Source: HK-STAS-PATE-2 sp046350895 (GTDB lineage Bacteria; Patescibacteriota; Patescibacteriia; 2-12-FULL-60-25). Taken from it: a DNA stretch of 64,000 nucleotides. Positions within the stretch are counted from its first letter, which is position 1; each line of letters begins with the position of its first letter. The translations under genes and the position numbers were made by a program. Shown one piece after another: positions 53,347 through 61,335 of this stretch. The notes under the pieces were generated by a model that saw nothing but the letters and a program-made list of their open reading frames with translations, was not told where the DNA came from and made no database searches. Location: the NCBI GenBank assembly GCA_046350895.1, contig JAXLZL010000001.1:124001-188000 (forward strand), given 5' to 3'.

Positions 53347-54579
53347 TTATTCGTAGCGCAAAGCCTCCATCGGACTCAGCTTGGCCGCACGGCGCGCAGG
53401 AAAGAAGCCAAAGACGATACCAATGCCCGTCGAAACCGAGAACGCCAGAATGATGGCATCGGTCGGGAAGGCAAATGACCAACCCTGTTGGTAATTCGAC
53501 AAAGCGGTAATGCCGATAAACGAGAACGATACGCCGAGGACGATACCAATGATGCCGCCAAGCGCCGTTACGACGATGGCTTCAGCCAAAAACTGCTTCA
53601 AAACGTCGGCTGGCCTTGCACCAATCGCCTTACGCAAGCCGATTTCAGACGTACGCTCGGTAACCGTGACGTACATGATGTTCATGATGCCGATACCGCC
53701 GACCAACAAAGAAATGGCCGCAATCGAACCAAGCAATACTTTCAAGATCAAACCGATTTGGCCGGCATTTTTGGCCGCATCTTCTTGGGCGCCGAGACGA
53801 AAATCGTCTTTGGACAAATCATTTTCTGGATTGTCGATGTTATGCGTGTCACGCAAGACCTCGCGAATGCGGTCTTTGGTTTCATTGATCGCGAGATCGG
53901 TTTTCATGGCGATAAAATCGACGTTCTTGCGGTTATAGGCATCCATCGCCGTATTCACCGGGATATAAACCTGGTCATCGACATTGGTGAAAAAACGCGT
54001 ACCGCCCTTCTCCATCACGCCAATTACACGATAGCTGCGTTTGCCGATCTTCACCGTTTTACCGATAGGTTCATTGTTTGCGAACAGGTCCAAGGCTACG
54101 GCACGGCCCAATACGATCACGCGGGCATGGCCGTCATTGTCGCTCGCTTCGATAAAGCGCCCGGTCTCAGGACGGTCAGGATAAATATCCAATGAGGCAT
54201 CGGTAACGCCATTCAGCGATACGCGGCGAGAGCGGCCTTCGAATGTGGCCAAATCAGATTGGACGATAAACGGCTCGACAACCCTGAGCCAGGATTGGCT
54301 TTTGAGCTTGTCGATGTCTTTGTCGGTGAGCGACTTCTTCTGTGTCGGGCTCGGAGGTCCGCCGCTTTCGGCACCGCGGCCGTTTTGGGCAAAAATCATG
54401 TCCGAGCTGAACGAACTGGCGATTTGGTTTAACAGAAAACGTTCAGCCGCCTGGCCGATCGACAACATCAAAATCACCGACATGATGCCGATCACAAGGC
54501 CAAGCATGGTCAAAGCCGTCCTACTTTTGTTGCGAGTAAGACTAGCGAAGGCCATGGGCAAAATATCTCGGATCTTCAT
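53347..54579 (-). CDS. MacB-type ABC permease 2
   Basis: The 410-residue protein has an N-terminal helix in 'ALTMLGLVIGIMSVILMLSI', a large MacB periplasmic-core domain (about 40-240), and an FtsX domain with three helices ('LLGSIAAISLLVGGIGIMNI', 'VTERTSEIGLRKAIGARPAD', 'LAEAIVVTALGGIIGIVLGV'). It is clearly paralogous to the neighbouring permease. MacB-like permeases move lipoproteins, peptides or drugs by mechanotransmission. Confidence 0.93.
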   Translation of the reverse strand: MKIRDILPMAFASLTRNKSRTALTMLGLVIGIMSVILMLSIGQAAERFLLNQIASSFSSDMIFAQNGRGAESGGPPSPTQKKSLTDKDIDKLKSQSWLRVVEPFIVQSDLATFEGRSRRVSLNGVTDASLDIYPDRPETGRFIEASDNDGHARVIVLGRAVALDLFANNEPIGKTVKIGKRSYRVIGVMEKGGTRFFTNVDDQVYIPVNTAMDAYNRKNVDFIAMKTDLAINETKDRIREVLRDTHNIDNPENDLSKDDFRLGAQEDAAKNAGQIGLILKVLLGSIAAISLLVGGIGIMNIMYVTVTERTSEIGLRKAIGARPADVLKQFLAEAIVVTALGGIIGIVLGVSFSFIGITALSNYQQGWSFAFPTDAIILAFSVSTGIGIVFGFFPARRAAKLSPMEALRYE

Positions 54580-54580
54580 A

Positions 54581-55801
54581 TTAGTCGCGTCTTAAGGCCT
54601 CAATAGGGCGCAGCTTAGAAGCGCTCTTGGCAGGCGCATAACCAAAGAGAATACCGACACCGGCCGAGACGAAGAAGCCGAGCAAAATACCGTTGGTTGA
54701 GACGCCAAAGGTCCAACCCGCCTGCACCGAGGCGATCGCCTTGATCGCCAACCAGGTCACGCCGATGCCCAACAAGACACCGATCATGCCGCCAACCACG
54801 GTCAACACAACGGCTTCGGCCAAGAATTGGCCCAAAACATCGCTATCCCTAGCGCCTAGCGCTTTGCGTAACCCGATCTCACGCGTACGCTCGGTGACGC
54901 TGACATACATGATGTTCATGATGCCGATACCGCCGACAAGCAACGAGATCGCCGCCACCGAAGACAAGAAAATACTCAAAATATCCGTGATCTGTGAGAC
55001 GGATTGCACCTGTTCATCCATGGTCTCCATGAAAAAATCGTCGTCATCGCCTTCGCGGATGCGGTGCGTGTCACGCATGAGGTCGGTGACGCGGGCCACG
55101 GTCTCGTTTTGTGAAATGCCGTTTGGCTGGACGATGACATAGGTCATGTACTTCATGCCGTAGAGGTCCATCGCTGCCGTCACCGGCATATACACGGATT
55201 TATCAAGATCGGTAAAAGCGCGAGAACCCGACTCAACCACCACGCCAATCACGCGAAAGTTTTGGTTATTGATTTTGACCGATTTGCCCACGGCGGTGTC
55301 GTCGCCAAAAATGGTTTTTGCCACTTCATAACCGAGCACCACGGACTTGCTGCGGCTCTCGACATACGAATCATCAAAAAAACCGCCTTCTTTAAACTTC
55401 ATGTCATAAAGCAAGGCTTCATCAGGAAAAGTGCCCGTCACCTGCACGGTCACATCTTCACCTTGGCCGGTCGTCAAATCCGACGTGATCACCAAAGGCA
55501 AAACGTATTTGATCCATGTCTGCTCTTTGAGCTTTTTGGCGTCGCCATAGGTGAGCGACTGGGTGGCAAAGGCCTGACTCGGTGAGTTCGCCAAATCTTT
55601 ATTGCCGTTTTGCAAAAAAATCAGGTCGGTACCCAATGAATTGATTTGGCCCAAAATCGAACGCTGCGCCGCTTCACCGATAGAAAGCACGACGATCACC
55701 GAAAGAATACCAATAACGATACCGAGCATGGTGAGCGCGGTACGTCCTTTGTTGCGCGTTAAGCTTTGGTAAGCGCTTTGCAAGAGATCGCGGACTTTCA
55801 T
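54581..55801 (-). CDS. MacB-type ABC permease 1
   Basis: The 406-residue protein follows the same plan as its neighbour: 'ALTMLGIVIGILSVIVVLSI', a periplasmic core, 'VAAISLLVGGIGIMNIMYVS', 'VTERTREIGLRKALGARDSD' and 'LAEAVVLTVVGGMIGVLLGI'. The two genes lie 1 nt apart and probably come from a tandem duplication. With one ATPase gene, they may form a heterodimer or two alternative transporters. Confidence 0.93.
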   Translation of the reverse strand: MKVRDLLQSAYQSLTRNKGRTALTMLGIVIGILSVIVVLSIGEAAQRSILGQINSLGTDLIFLQNGNKDLANSPSQAFATQSLTYGDAKKLKEQTWIKYVLPLVITSDLTTGQGEDVTVQVTGTFPDEALLYDMKFKEGGFFDDSYVESRSKSVVLGYEVAKTIFGDDTAVGKSVKINNQNFRVIGVVVESGSRAFTDLDKSVYMPVTAAMDLYGMKYMTYVIVQPNGISQNETVARVTDLMRDTHRIREGDDDDFFMETMDEQVQSVSQITDILSIFLSSVAAISLLVGGIGIMNIMYVSVTERTREIGLRKALGARDSDVLGQFLAEAVVLTVVGGMIGVLLGIGVTWLAIKAIASVQAGWTFGVSTNGILLGFFVSAGVGILFGYAPAKSASKLRPIEALRRD

Positions 55802-55804
55802 GGT

Positions 55805-56527
55805 TTACTTCGAATAATCCGCGCCAATCTGGATGCGGTCTTTGACCTTTTTGTCCTCCACCAATAAACCGTCACGCATCACCAAAATACGCTCAGCATA
55901 TTGCGCCGTCGTCTGTTCATGGGTCACGAGAATGATGGTGTGGCCATGCTTGATATTGAGTTCAAGCAAGGTATCCATGACGATTTTACCCGACTTCGAA
56001 TCGAGGTTACCGGTCGGTTCATCGGCAAAAATCACTGACGGCTTGCGCACGAGGGTACGGGCAATCGCGACGCGTTGGCGCTCACCGCCCGACAGCTGGT
56101 TTGAGAGATTGTTGGCACGGTGTTCAAGGCCAACGAGCTTAATCGCCTCCATGGCGAGCGCATTGCGGTCTTTGACCGGCACGTCTGAATAGAGCAAGGG
56201 CAACTTCACGTTTTCAAGCACGCTGGTCTTTGGCAACAAGTTGAACGCCTGAAAAATAAACCCGACTTTTTCACCACGGATGGCTGCTTGCTCGTTTTCG
56301 TCGAGCGTCGAGATTTCTTCGCCGTCGAAGAAGTATTTGCCGGTTGAGAGATTGTCGAGAAAACCCAAGATATGCATGAGGGTTGATTTGCCCGAGCCCG
56401 ACGGGCCCATGATGGCCACGAACTGGCCTTTTGGCACCTCAAAACTCACACCATGAAGGACGGGCGTTTCAGCTCCGTCATTCACATAGGTCTTGGTGAG
56501 ATTCTCAACCTTGATCAAGGTTGACAT
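55805..56527 (-). CDS. MacB/LolD-type ABC ATPase
   Basis: The 240-residue ATPase has Walker A 'IMGPSGSGKSTLMHILGFLD', the Q-loop 'GFIFQAFNLLPKTSVLENVK', the ABC signature 'LSNQLSGGERQRVAIARTLV', Walker B 'VIFADEPTGNLDSKSG' and the H-loop 'TIILVTHEQ'. It energises the two permeases 3 nt downstream. Confidence 0.96.
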   Translation of the reverse strand: MSTLIKVENLTKTYVNDGAETPVLHGVSFEVPKGQFVAIMGPSGSGKSTLMHILGFLDNLSTGKYFFDGEEISTLDENEQAAIRGEKVGFIFQAFNLLPKTSVLENVKLPLLYSDVPVKDRNALAMEAIKLVGLEHRANNLSNQLSGGERQRVAIARTLVRKPSVIFADEPTGNLDSKSGKIVMDTLLELNIKHGHTIILVTHEQTTAQYAERILVMRDGLLVEDKKVKDRIQIGADYSK

Positions 56528-56529
56528 AG

Positions 56530-58422
56530 TTATTTTTTGGCAGCGCCTTTGTCTTCAAAACGCGAGTCCGCAGGCAGCTTGGCATATTCGTCAGCGGTTG
56601 CCTCGCGCAAGATGACGCGGTCGCCATCGGCAAGGCCTTTGATGATTTCACTCTTGCTGTCATCGGCGCGCAAACCCGCTTCAACCGAAACGCTTTGCAC
56701 GGTTGAACCTTTGATCACGCGCACTTCTTTTTTGCCATCAGCGTCGCGAAGCGAGCGCGAGGGCACGTACAAGACACCCGTGCGGCTGGCCGTGGTGATG
56801 GTGAGGTTAGCGGTCATGCCAGGCTTTACGTCTTTGTCGCCAATATCGATGGTGGCATAAACCTTATAGTAGATCGCGTCCTGCACCTTGGTTTGATCAG
56901 CGTTTTCACCAACGATTTTGCCGGTGAACTTCACGTTATCGCCGTAGGCATCAAGCGTGATCATGACGGATTGGCCAGGCTCGACGATGGTGATATCGGA
57001 TTCAGGAACGAGAGCTTCGATGCCATAACCCTCAGTGCTGACCATGCGGATCACGGCAGCATTTTGGTTTACCAATTCACCCGTTGTTGGGACAATATCC
57101 GTAATAACACCATCGGCTGGCGCAACGATCTGCGCATCAGCTAAACGCTCTGAAGCTTGGTTATAGGCTGTTTGAGCATCCAAAACCGAAGCACGCAAAC
57201 CCGCGACATCAACAGCACGAGGACCGGCCTTGCGGGCGTCCAAATTGGCTTGCGCCGAATTCAGGGCAGCCTTTTGGATCAAGACATTGGTCTCAGCGGT
57301 CTTCACCTTATTGGTACGGTTGCGGTCGGCGATGGCGAGGTTTGCCTCAGCCTGTTTGAAGGCGGCTTCAAGTTGGGTTTTAGACGTCGTGACCGAATAG
57401 GTGGCCGTGCGATAAGACTCAACCGCCGCTGACACTGATGTCAGCTGGGCGCTAACCGCCGAGCGCTGCGCATCCACCGCTGAGCGTTTTGTTGAAAGCA
57501 AGGACTCCGTCAGGTAGGCGTTGGTGATCGAGGCATTCAAAACACGCTGTACCGAATCAAGGTAGGCTTGGGTTTTTTCGAGGGCGTCTTGGGTTTTTTC
57601 GCCGGTGGCGATGTAGGTGGTCGAAGGGTCAGAATCAACCAAGGCCGTAATCGCAGCTTCAGCCGACTTCATCGCTAATTTGGCAGCGTCGTATTGGTAT
57701 TTGGCCGTCTCTTTGGCGGTCACGTCTGAGATGCCAAGGACGTTTTCATAATTATCATTGGCAGCCGCATTGTCGACACCGATGATTTCATCACCGGCCG
57801 AAAGGCCCGAGCGCATCGCGCCGAGCGAAGACTTCATGGCACTCACGAGGTTTACACGCGCTGAAATAACGGACTGGTCAGCCGTCGCTCCCCCGCTTGA
57901 AACATCCGAGGCGGCTTTGTCATAGGCGATTTGCGCGAGACGGTATTCATCCTCAACGCTTTGCTTGGTGAGATCAAGATCGACGAGCGCCTTGTCATAG
58001 GATGCCTTGGCCTGGTCTACCGAGGCTTGGGCGACTTCGATGGTTTCTTTGGTTTCACCGGCAAGACGCGCGTTCAAGTTGGCTTGCGAGATCGCTAAAG
58101 CCGCACCGGCGCGTTCGGCGCTAAAGCGCAGGTCGCGAGATTCGAGTTCAGCCAAAAGATCGCCACGCTTAACGGTTTGGCCGACTTTGACATTCACGCG
58201 GTTCAAAGTACCTGAGCTCTTGAAACCCAAGCTCAAACGCAAATCAGGCTTTACCTCGCCCGTGACTTCGACGGTACGCACGAGATCGCCTTTTTGAGCC
58301 TTGGCTGTTTCATAGTACAGCGAATTGCTACCGCCGCGACCAAAGAAAAACCAACCCAAAACAACAACACCGAGAATGATATAGGTCCATTTGTTCTTCA
58401 ACAGATTCTTCAAGAAATTCAT
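56530..58422 (-). CDS. Membrane fusion (HlyD/MacA-like) protein
   Basis: The 630-residue protein starts with a membrane helix ('WTYIILGVVVLGWFFFG'), a lipoyl-type half 'VEVTGEVKPDLRLSLGFKSS' and 'VGQTVKRGDLLAELESRDLR', then a very long Ala-rich coiled coil (about 100-440), the second lipoyl half 'RLADAQIVAPADGVITDIVP', and a beta-barrel ('GQSVMITLDAYGDNVKFTGK'). The coiled coil is longer than in MacA, suggesting a long periplasm-spanning or surface hairpin. A CPR cell has one membrane, so no outer-membrane partner is expected. Confidence 0.92.
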   Translation of the reverse strand: MNFLKNLLKNKWTYIILGVVVLGWFFFGRGGSNSLYYETAKAQKGDLVRTVEVTGEVKPDLRLSLGFKSSGTLNRVNVKVGQTVKRGDLLAELESRDLRFSAERAGAALAISQANLNARLAGETKETIEVAQASVDQAKASYDKALVDLDLTKQSVEDEYRLAQIAYDKAASDVSSGGATADQSVISARVNLVSAMKSSLGAMRSGLSAGDEIIGVDNAAANDNYENVLGISDVTAKETAKYQYDAAKLAMKSAEAAITALVDSDPSTTYIATGEKTQDALEKTQAYLDSVQRVLNASITNAYLTESLLSTKRSAVDAQRSAVSAQLTSVSAAVESYRTATYSVTTSKTQLEAAFKQAEANLAIADRNRTNKVKTAETNVLIQKAALNSAQANLDARKAGPRAVDVAGLRASVLDAQTAYNQASERLADAQIVAPADGVITDIVPTTGELVNQNAAVIRMVSTEGYGIEALVPESDITIVEPGQSVMITLDAYGDNVKFTGKIVGENADQTKVQDAIYYKVYATIDIGDKDVKPGMTANLTITTASRTGVLYVPSRSLRDADGKKEVRVIKGSTVQSVSVEAGLRADDSKSEIIKGLADGDRVILREATADEYAKLPADSRFEDKGAAKK

Positions 58423-58431
58423 AGGGGTATA

Positions 58432-58689
58432 TTACACGTTTTTCAATGCCGAAGCGACTCGTTCAGAGAGGGTGGCAACCATGGTTTGAAGCTCAGATGC
58501 CGGCAATACCAGCAATGGACCATCGCCGTTTTGCATGAGAACCAAACGGTCACCCGGTTTAAACCCGAGCTTCTCACGAATCTCTTTAGGGATCACAATT
58601 TGGCCTCGTTCACCCAAAACCGTGGCGTCTACCAGGGCTTCACTTGGGTTAAACGGGCAAATTTGGCCTTTTTTCGTCGACTTCTTCAT
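58432..58689 (-). CDS. AbrB/MazE/SpoVT-type transcription regulator
   Basis: The 85-residue protein has the swapped-hairpin AbrB domain 'ATVLGERGQIVIPKEIREKL' followed by 'GFKPGDRLVLMQNGDGPLLV' and a helical tail. It starts the ABC operon, 9 nt before the membrane fusion gene, and a three-part inverted/direct repeat overlaps its own start codon. It is likely an autoregulator of the export operon. No toxin partner is adjacent, so a MazE role is unlikely. Confidence 0.88.
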   Translation of the reverse strand: MKKSTKKGQICPFNPSEALVDATVLGERGQIVIPKEIREKLGFKPGDRLVLMQNGDGPLLVLPASELQTMVATLSERVASALKNV

Positions 58690-58713
58690 ACGGATAAGTA
58701 TGAAAAGTATGAA
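58685..58713. promoter_or_regulatory. Candidate AbrB operator
   Basis: TTCATAC (58685-58691) is inverted against GTATGAA (58698-58704), and GTATGAA recurs at 58707-58713, giving AAGTATGAA twice in tandem. It overlaps the abrB start and lies upstream of queA. Confidence 0.5.
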
Positions 58714-58716
58714 TTA

Positions 58717-58745
58717 TTTACGGATTGTTGTCAATACGCTATCTT
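58717..58745 (+). promoter_or_regulatory. Candidate queA promoter
   Basis: TTTACG (58717-58722), 17-nt spacer, TATCTT (58740-58745), both 4/6 matches. The ATG lies 7 nt downstream. Confidence 0.35.
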
Positions 58746-58752
58746 CACCGGC

Positions 58753-59772
58753 ATGCCTACCCTTCTTGCGGATTTTGACTACGAATTGCCACCTGACCGC
58801 ATCGCCCAGACCTCGCTGGAGCCGCGCGAAGCCGCCAAGCTTTTGGTGATGGACCGTTTTGAAGGCACGATCGATGACCGCCATGTCGGTGATTTGCCAT
58901 CATTGTTTAACGAAGGTGACTTGCTCGTCTTTAATGACAGCAAGGTCTTTAAAGCCCGTCTCGAAGGCATGCTTGAGGATGGTACCGAGGCCGAATGCTT
59001 TCTCCTTCGTCCGCTTGAAGGCGGATTTTGGGAGGCGCTCATCCAACCGGGTAAAAAACTCAAACCTGAATCACGGATACTTTTTGCCGAAGGTGCCAGC
59101 TGCGTCTTAAAAGAAAAGACTGACCAGGGCACAGCCATCGTTGGTTTTGGCATGACGCCCGATCAAGTTTTTGATTTGTCAGACCGCATTGGCACGGTGC
59201 CGGTGCCGCCCTATGTCGAAAAGAACGAACGCAACCAAGCCGAATACCAAACCGTCTACGCCAAAGAGCGCGGTTCGGTGGCGGCACCTACAGCTGGTTT
59301 TCACTTTACCGAATCATTATTGCAGCAACTTGAAGCCAATGGCGTAAAGAAGGCGTTCGTCACCCTTCATGTCGGCCTCGGCACCTTTAGACCGATTAAA
59401 ACCGAAACACTTGAAGGGCATGACATGCATGCCGAATGGGGCCGCGTACCCGATGAGACCATCAAACTCATTCGCGAAACCAAGGCTCGTGGCAAAAAAG
59501 TCTATGCCGTCGGCACCACGGCCACCCGTGCCCTTGAGTCTTGGGGCAATGAGGGCGGGGCATGGTCAGGTTATACCAATCTTTTTATCACGCCTGGCTA
59601 CACCTTCAAAACCATCGATGGACTGATGACAAATTTTCATTTGCCAAAATCTACACTTATCGTGCTCGTCTCATCATTTGCCGGACGCGAAAACGTGCTC
59701 AAGGCGTATAAGCACGCCATCGAGCACGAGTATCGTTTTTACAGCTTTGGGGATGCGATGTTGGTGCGTTAA
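58753..59772 (+). CDS. queA: S-adenosylmethionine:tRNA ribosyltransferase-isomerase
   Basis: The 339-residue enzyme makes epoxyqueuosine in tRNA. It has 'FDYELPPDRIAQTSLEPREA', 'LLVFNDSKVFKARLEG', 'GTVPVPPYVEKNERNQAEYQ', 'GSVAAPTAGFHFTESLL' and 'LHVGLGTFRPIKTETLEGHD', all QueA signatures. The start at 58753 fits the family N-terminus; the in-frame extension to 58294 would run antisense through abrB. It is a single plus-strand gene whose 3' end overlaps its convergent neighbour by 4 nt. Confidence 0.95.
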   Translation: MPTLLADFDYELPPDRIAQTSLEPREAAKLLVMDRFEGTIDDRHVGDLPSLFNEGDLLVFNDSKVFKARLEGMLEDGTEAECFLLRPLEGGFWEALIQPGKKLKPESRILFAEGASCVLKEKTDQGTAIVGFGMTPDQVFDLSDRIGTVPVPPYVEKNERNQAEYQTVYAKERGSVAAPTAGFHFTESLLQQLEANGVKKAFVTLHVGLGTFRPIKTETLEGHDMHAEWGRVPDETIKLIRETKARGKKVYAVGTTATRALESWGNEGGAWSGYTNLFITPGYTFKTIDGLMTNFHLPKSTLIVLVSSFAGRENVLKAYKHAIEHEYRFYSFGDAMLVR

Positions 59773-61334
59773 TTTTGCACGATCCCATTCCCCCTCGCCC
59801 GTTCATCTTCAGGTAATGACGCATCCAAAGCAGGGTGCGTTGTTTTGATGGTTTCAAAGGTGCGCGCGTCGGTGGCTTCTACGGTTGATTCACCCAAGAG
59901 ATACGGCGTAATCCCCTTCATGGCAGCCGTTGGTGTGAATTCGAGTTCGACATTTGCGATACCGTCGATTTGCGCTGGCCATTGGGATAATTTCCAGATA
60001 AGTTCACCATTTTCTTCAGTGACTTCGCCGCCGATTGGGAGCGCTGAATTGCCCGTCCAATGCAGGCCCTGAGGCAAAGTGGCTTTTACGATGAGGTCTT
60101 TGGCATCATCTGTGCGAGGAGCCAACCTCCATTGCAGCCAGTAGCGGGTTGGTTGGCCGATTTTTGGCGGGAGTGGGCCCACGCCGAGCTGGTCGCCGCT
60201 TGTCGCAAAATAACGGATACTCGCTTCAAGCGAAACAGGCGCCGTGATGGCAGCACGCGACCAATCACCAAGCACGGTCTTATCGCCAGCCTTCCAGATT
60301 GGAATAACCGACCATTCGTCAGCCAATGTTTTACTATTAAACGGTATAGTGATCGTTTGTTGCCCAGCAAAAACAGCCTGACGTACAAAACCCTGTTCAA
60401 AAGCCGGATGGAATACGAGCAATTCGCCCGGCTGCAATGCCGTCACATCGATAGAAAGCGATGAATCATGCGATGATAACCGGTTTACCGTGATTGCACG
60501 GGATGCTGCCGCGGCCCAACTCAGCTTTTGGGTGAGTACTGGCGTCGCATGCGCTAGCATACCGACTTCTGCATTCGAAGAAGACGGGGCAAAGAAAACA
60601 ATGCGACGTTCATTTGATGCCAAACCCGTGAACGCATCGCCGTTAAACCAGTGGCCGTTTGCGGATGTTAATCTTAAGCCCTCGATCGGCATGGTCGTGG
60701 AGCTTTCTAGCACGAACGGGATCACGGCATTTGCCGCAAGCTGATCGGTGGCCACGAGCGGACTCAAAGCCACCGCACTCCCCTCGATGGTGCGCGTTTC
60801 AGTACCAGCAAGAATCCCCTGATCATAAAACACCCTAAAACGCAGGGCAGCTTCGCCATTTGGTAAATAAAATCTTGCTACGATACGCGACGTCACCGTC
60901 TCGCCTTTTTTCAACGTACCCAGATCCACATAGCCGTTTTGATCAATCGTACGATCTGAAGAGAGGATGGTTGTACCGGCAGGCACCTCCCACTGCAAAC
61001 GTACATTCTGCTGGTTACGGTCACCGCTCCACGTCACGTTCGTCTCGATGGCAGACGGTTCAAGCGAACGAAGGACACCCGCACGCACGCTTAACTTCCA
61101 TAGCTGCGAATCCGGCGCAGGGCGCAACCAGACATAAAGACCGCCAATGGCAAATGCAACGATGACGGCAACCATTGAGAGATCGAAGGTAAAAGCACGC
61201 ACAGGATTCGTTACCTTTCCCTCATAACGCGCCGAATACAGCCAACGCAAATAGGACGTGAGCGCGCGTGCCGGCGTCAGTGCCACGGTTGAAGCGTGGG
61301 TCGCAAGATCGTTGCGTGGTTTGAGTGTTGGCAT
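59769..61334 (-). CDS. Membrane-anchored surface protein with DUF11-like beta domains
   Basis: The 521-residue protein has a cytoplasmic N-terminus of about 45 residues, one membrane helix ('LSMVAVIVAFAIGGLYVWL') and a large beta-rich outer part. 'QWEVPAGTTILSSDRTIDQN' followed by 'VDLGTLKKGETVTSRIVARF' and 'KATLPQGLHWTGNSALPIGG' with 'GELIWKLSQWPAQIDGIANV' resemble DUF11-like repeats. I do not recognise a specific family. It follows the glycosidase-like gene by 1 nt. Confidence 0.72.
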   Translation of the reverse strand: MPTLKPRNDLATHASTVALTPARALTSYLRWLYSARYEGKVTNPVRAFTFDLSMVAVIVAFAIGGLYVWLRPAPDSQLWKLSVRAGVLRSLEPSAIETNVTWSGDRNQQNVRLQWEVPAGTTILSSDRTIDQNGYVDLGTLKKGETVTSRIVARFYLPNGEAALRFRVFYDQGILAGTETRTIEGSAVALSPLVATDQLAANAVIPFVLESSTTMPIEGLRLTSANGHWFNGDAFTGLASNERRIVFFAPSSSNAEVGMLAHATPVLTQKLSWAAAASRAITVNRLSSHDSSLSIDVTALQPGELLVFHPAFEQGFVRQAVFAGQQTITIPFNSKTLADEWSVIPIWKAGDKTVLGDWSRAAITAPVSLEASIRYFATSGDQLGVGPLPPKIGQPTRYWLQWRLAPRTDDAKDLIVKATLPQGLHWTGNSALPIGGEVTEENGELIWKLSQWPAQIDGIANVELEFTPTAAMKGITPYLLGESTVEATDARTFETIKTTHPALDASLPEDERARGNGIVQN

Positions 61335-61335
61335 A

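Noticed and set aside
58294..58752. N-terminal extension of queA by 153 codons
   Set aside because: It would run antisense through abrB and the membrane fusion gene start, and QueA similarity begins at 58753.
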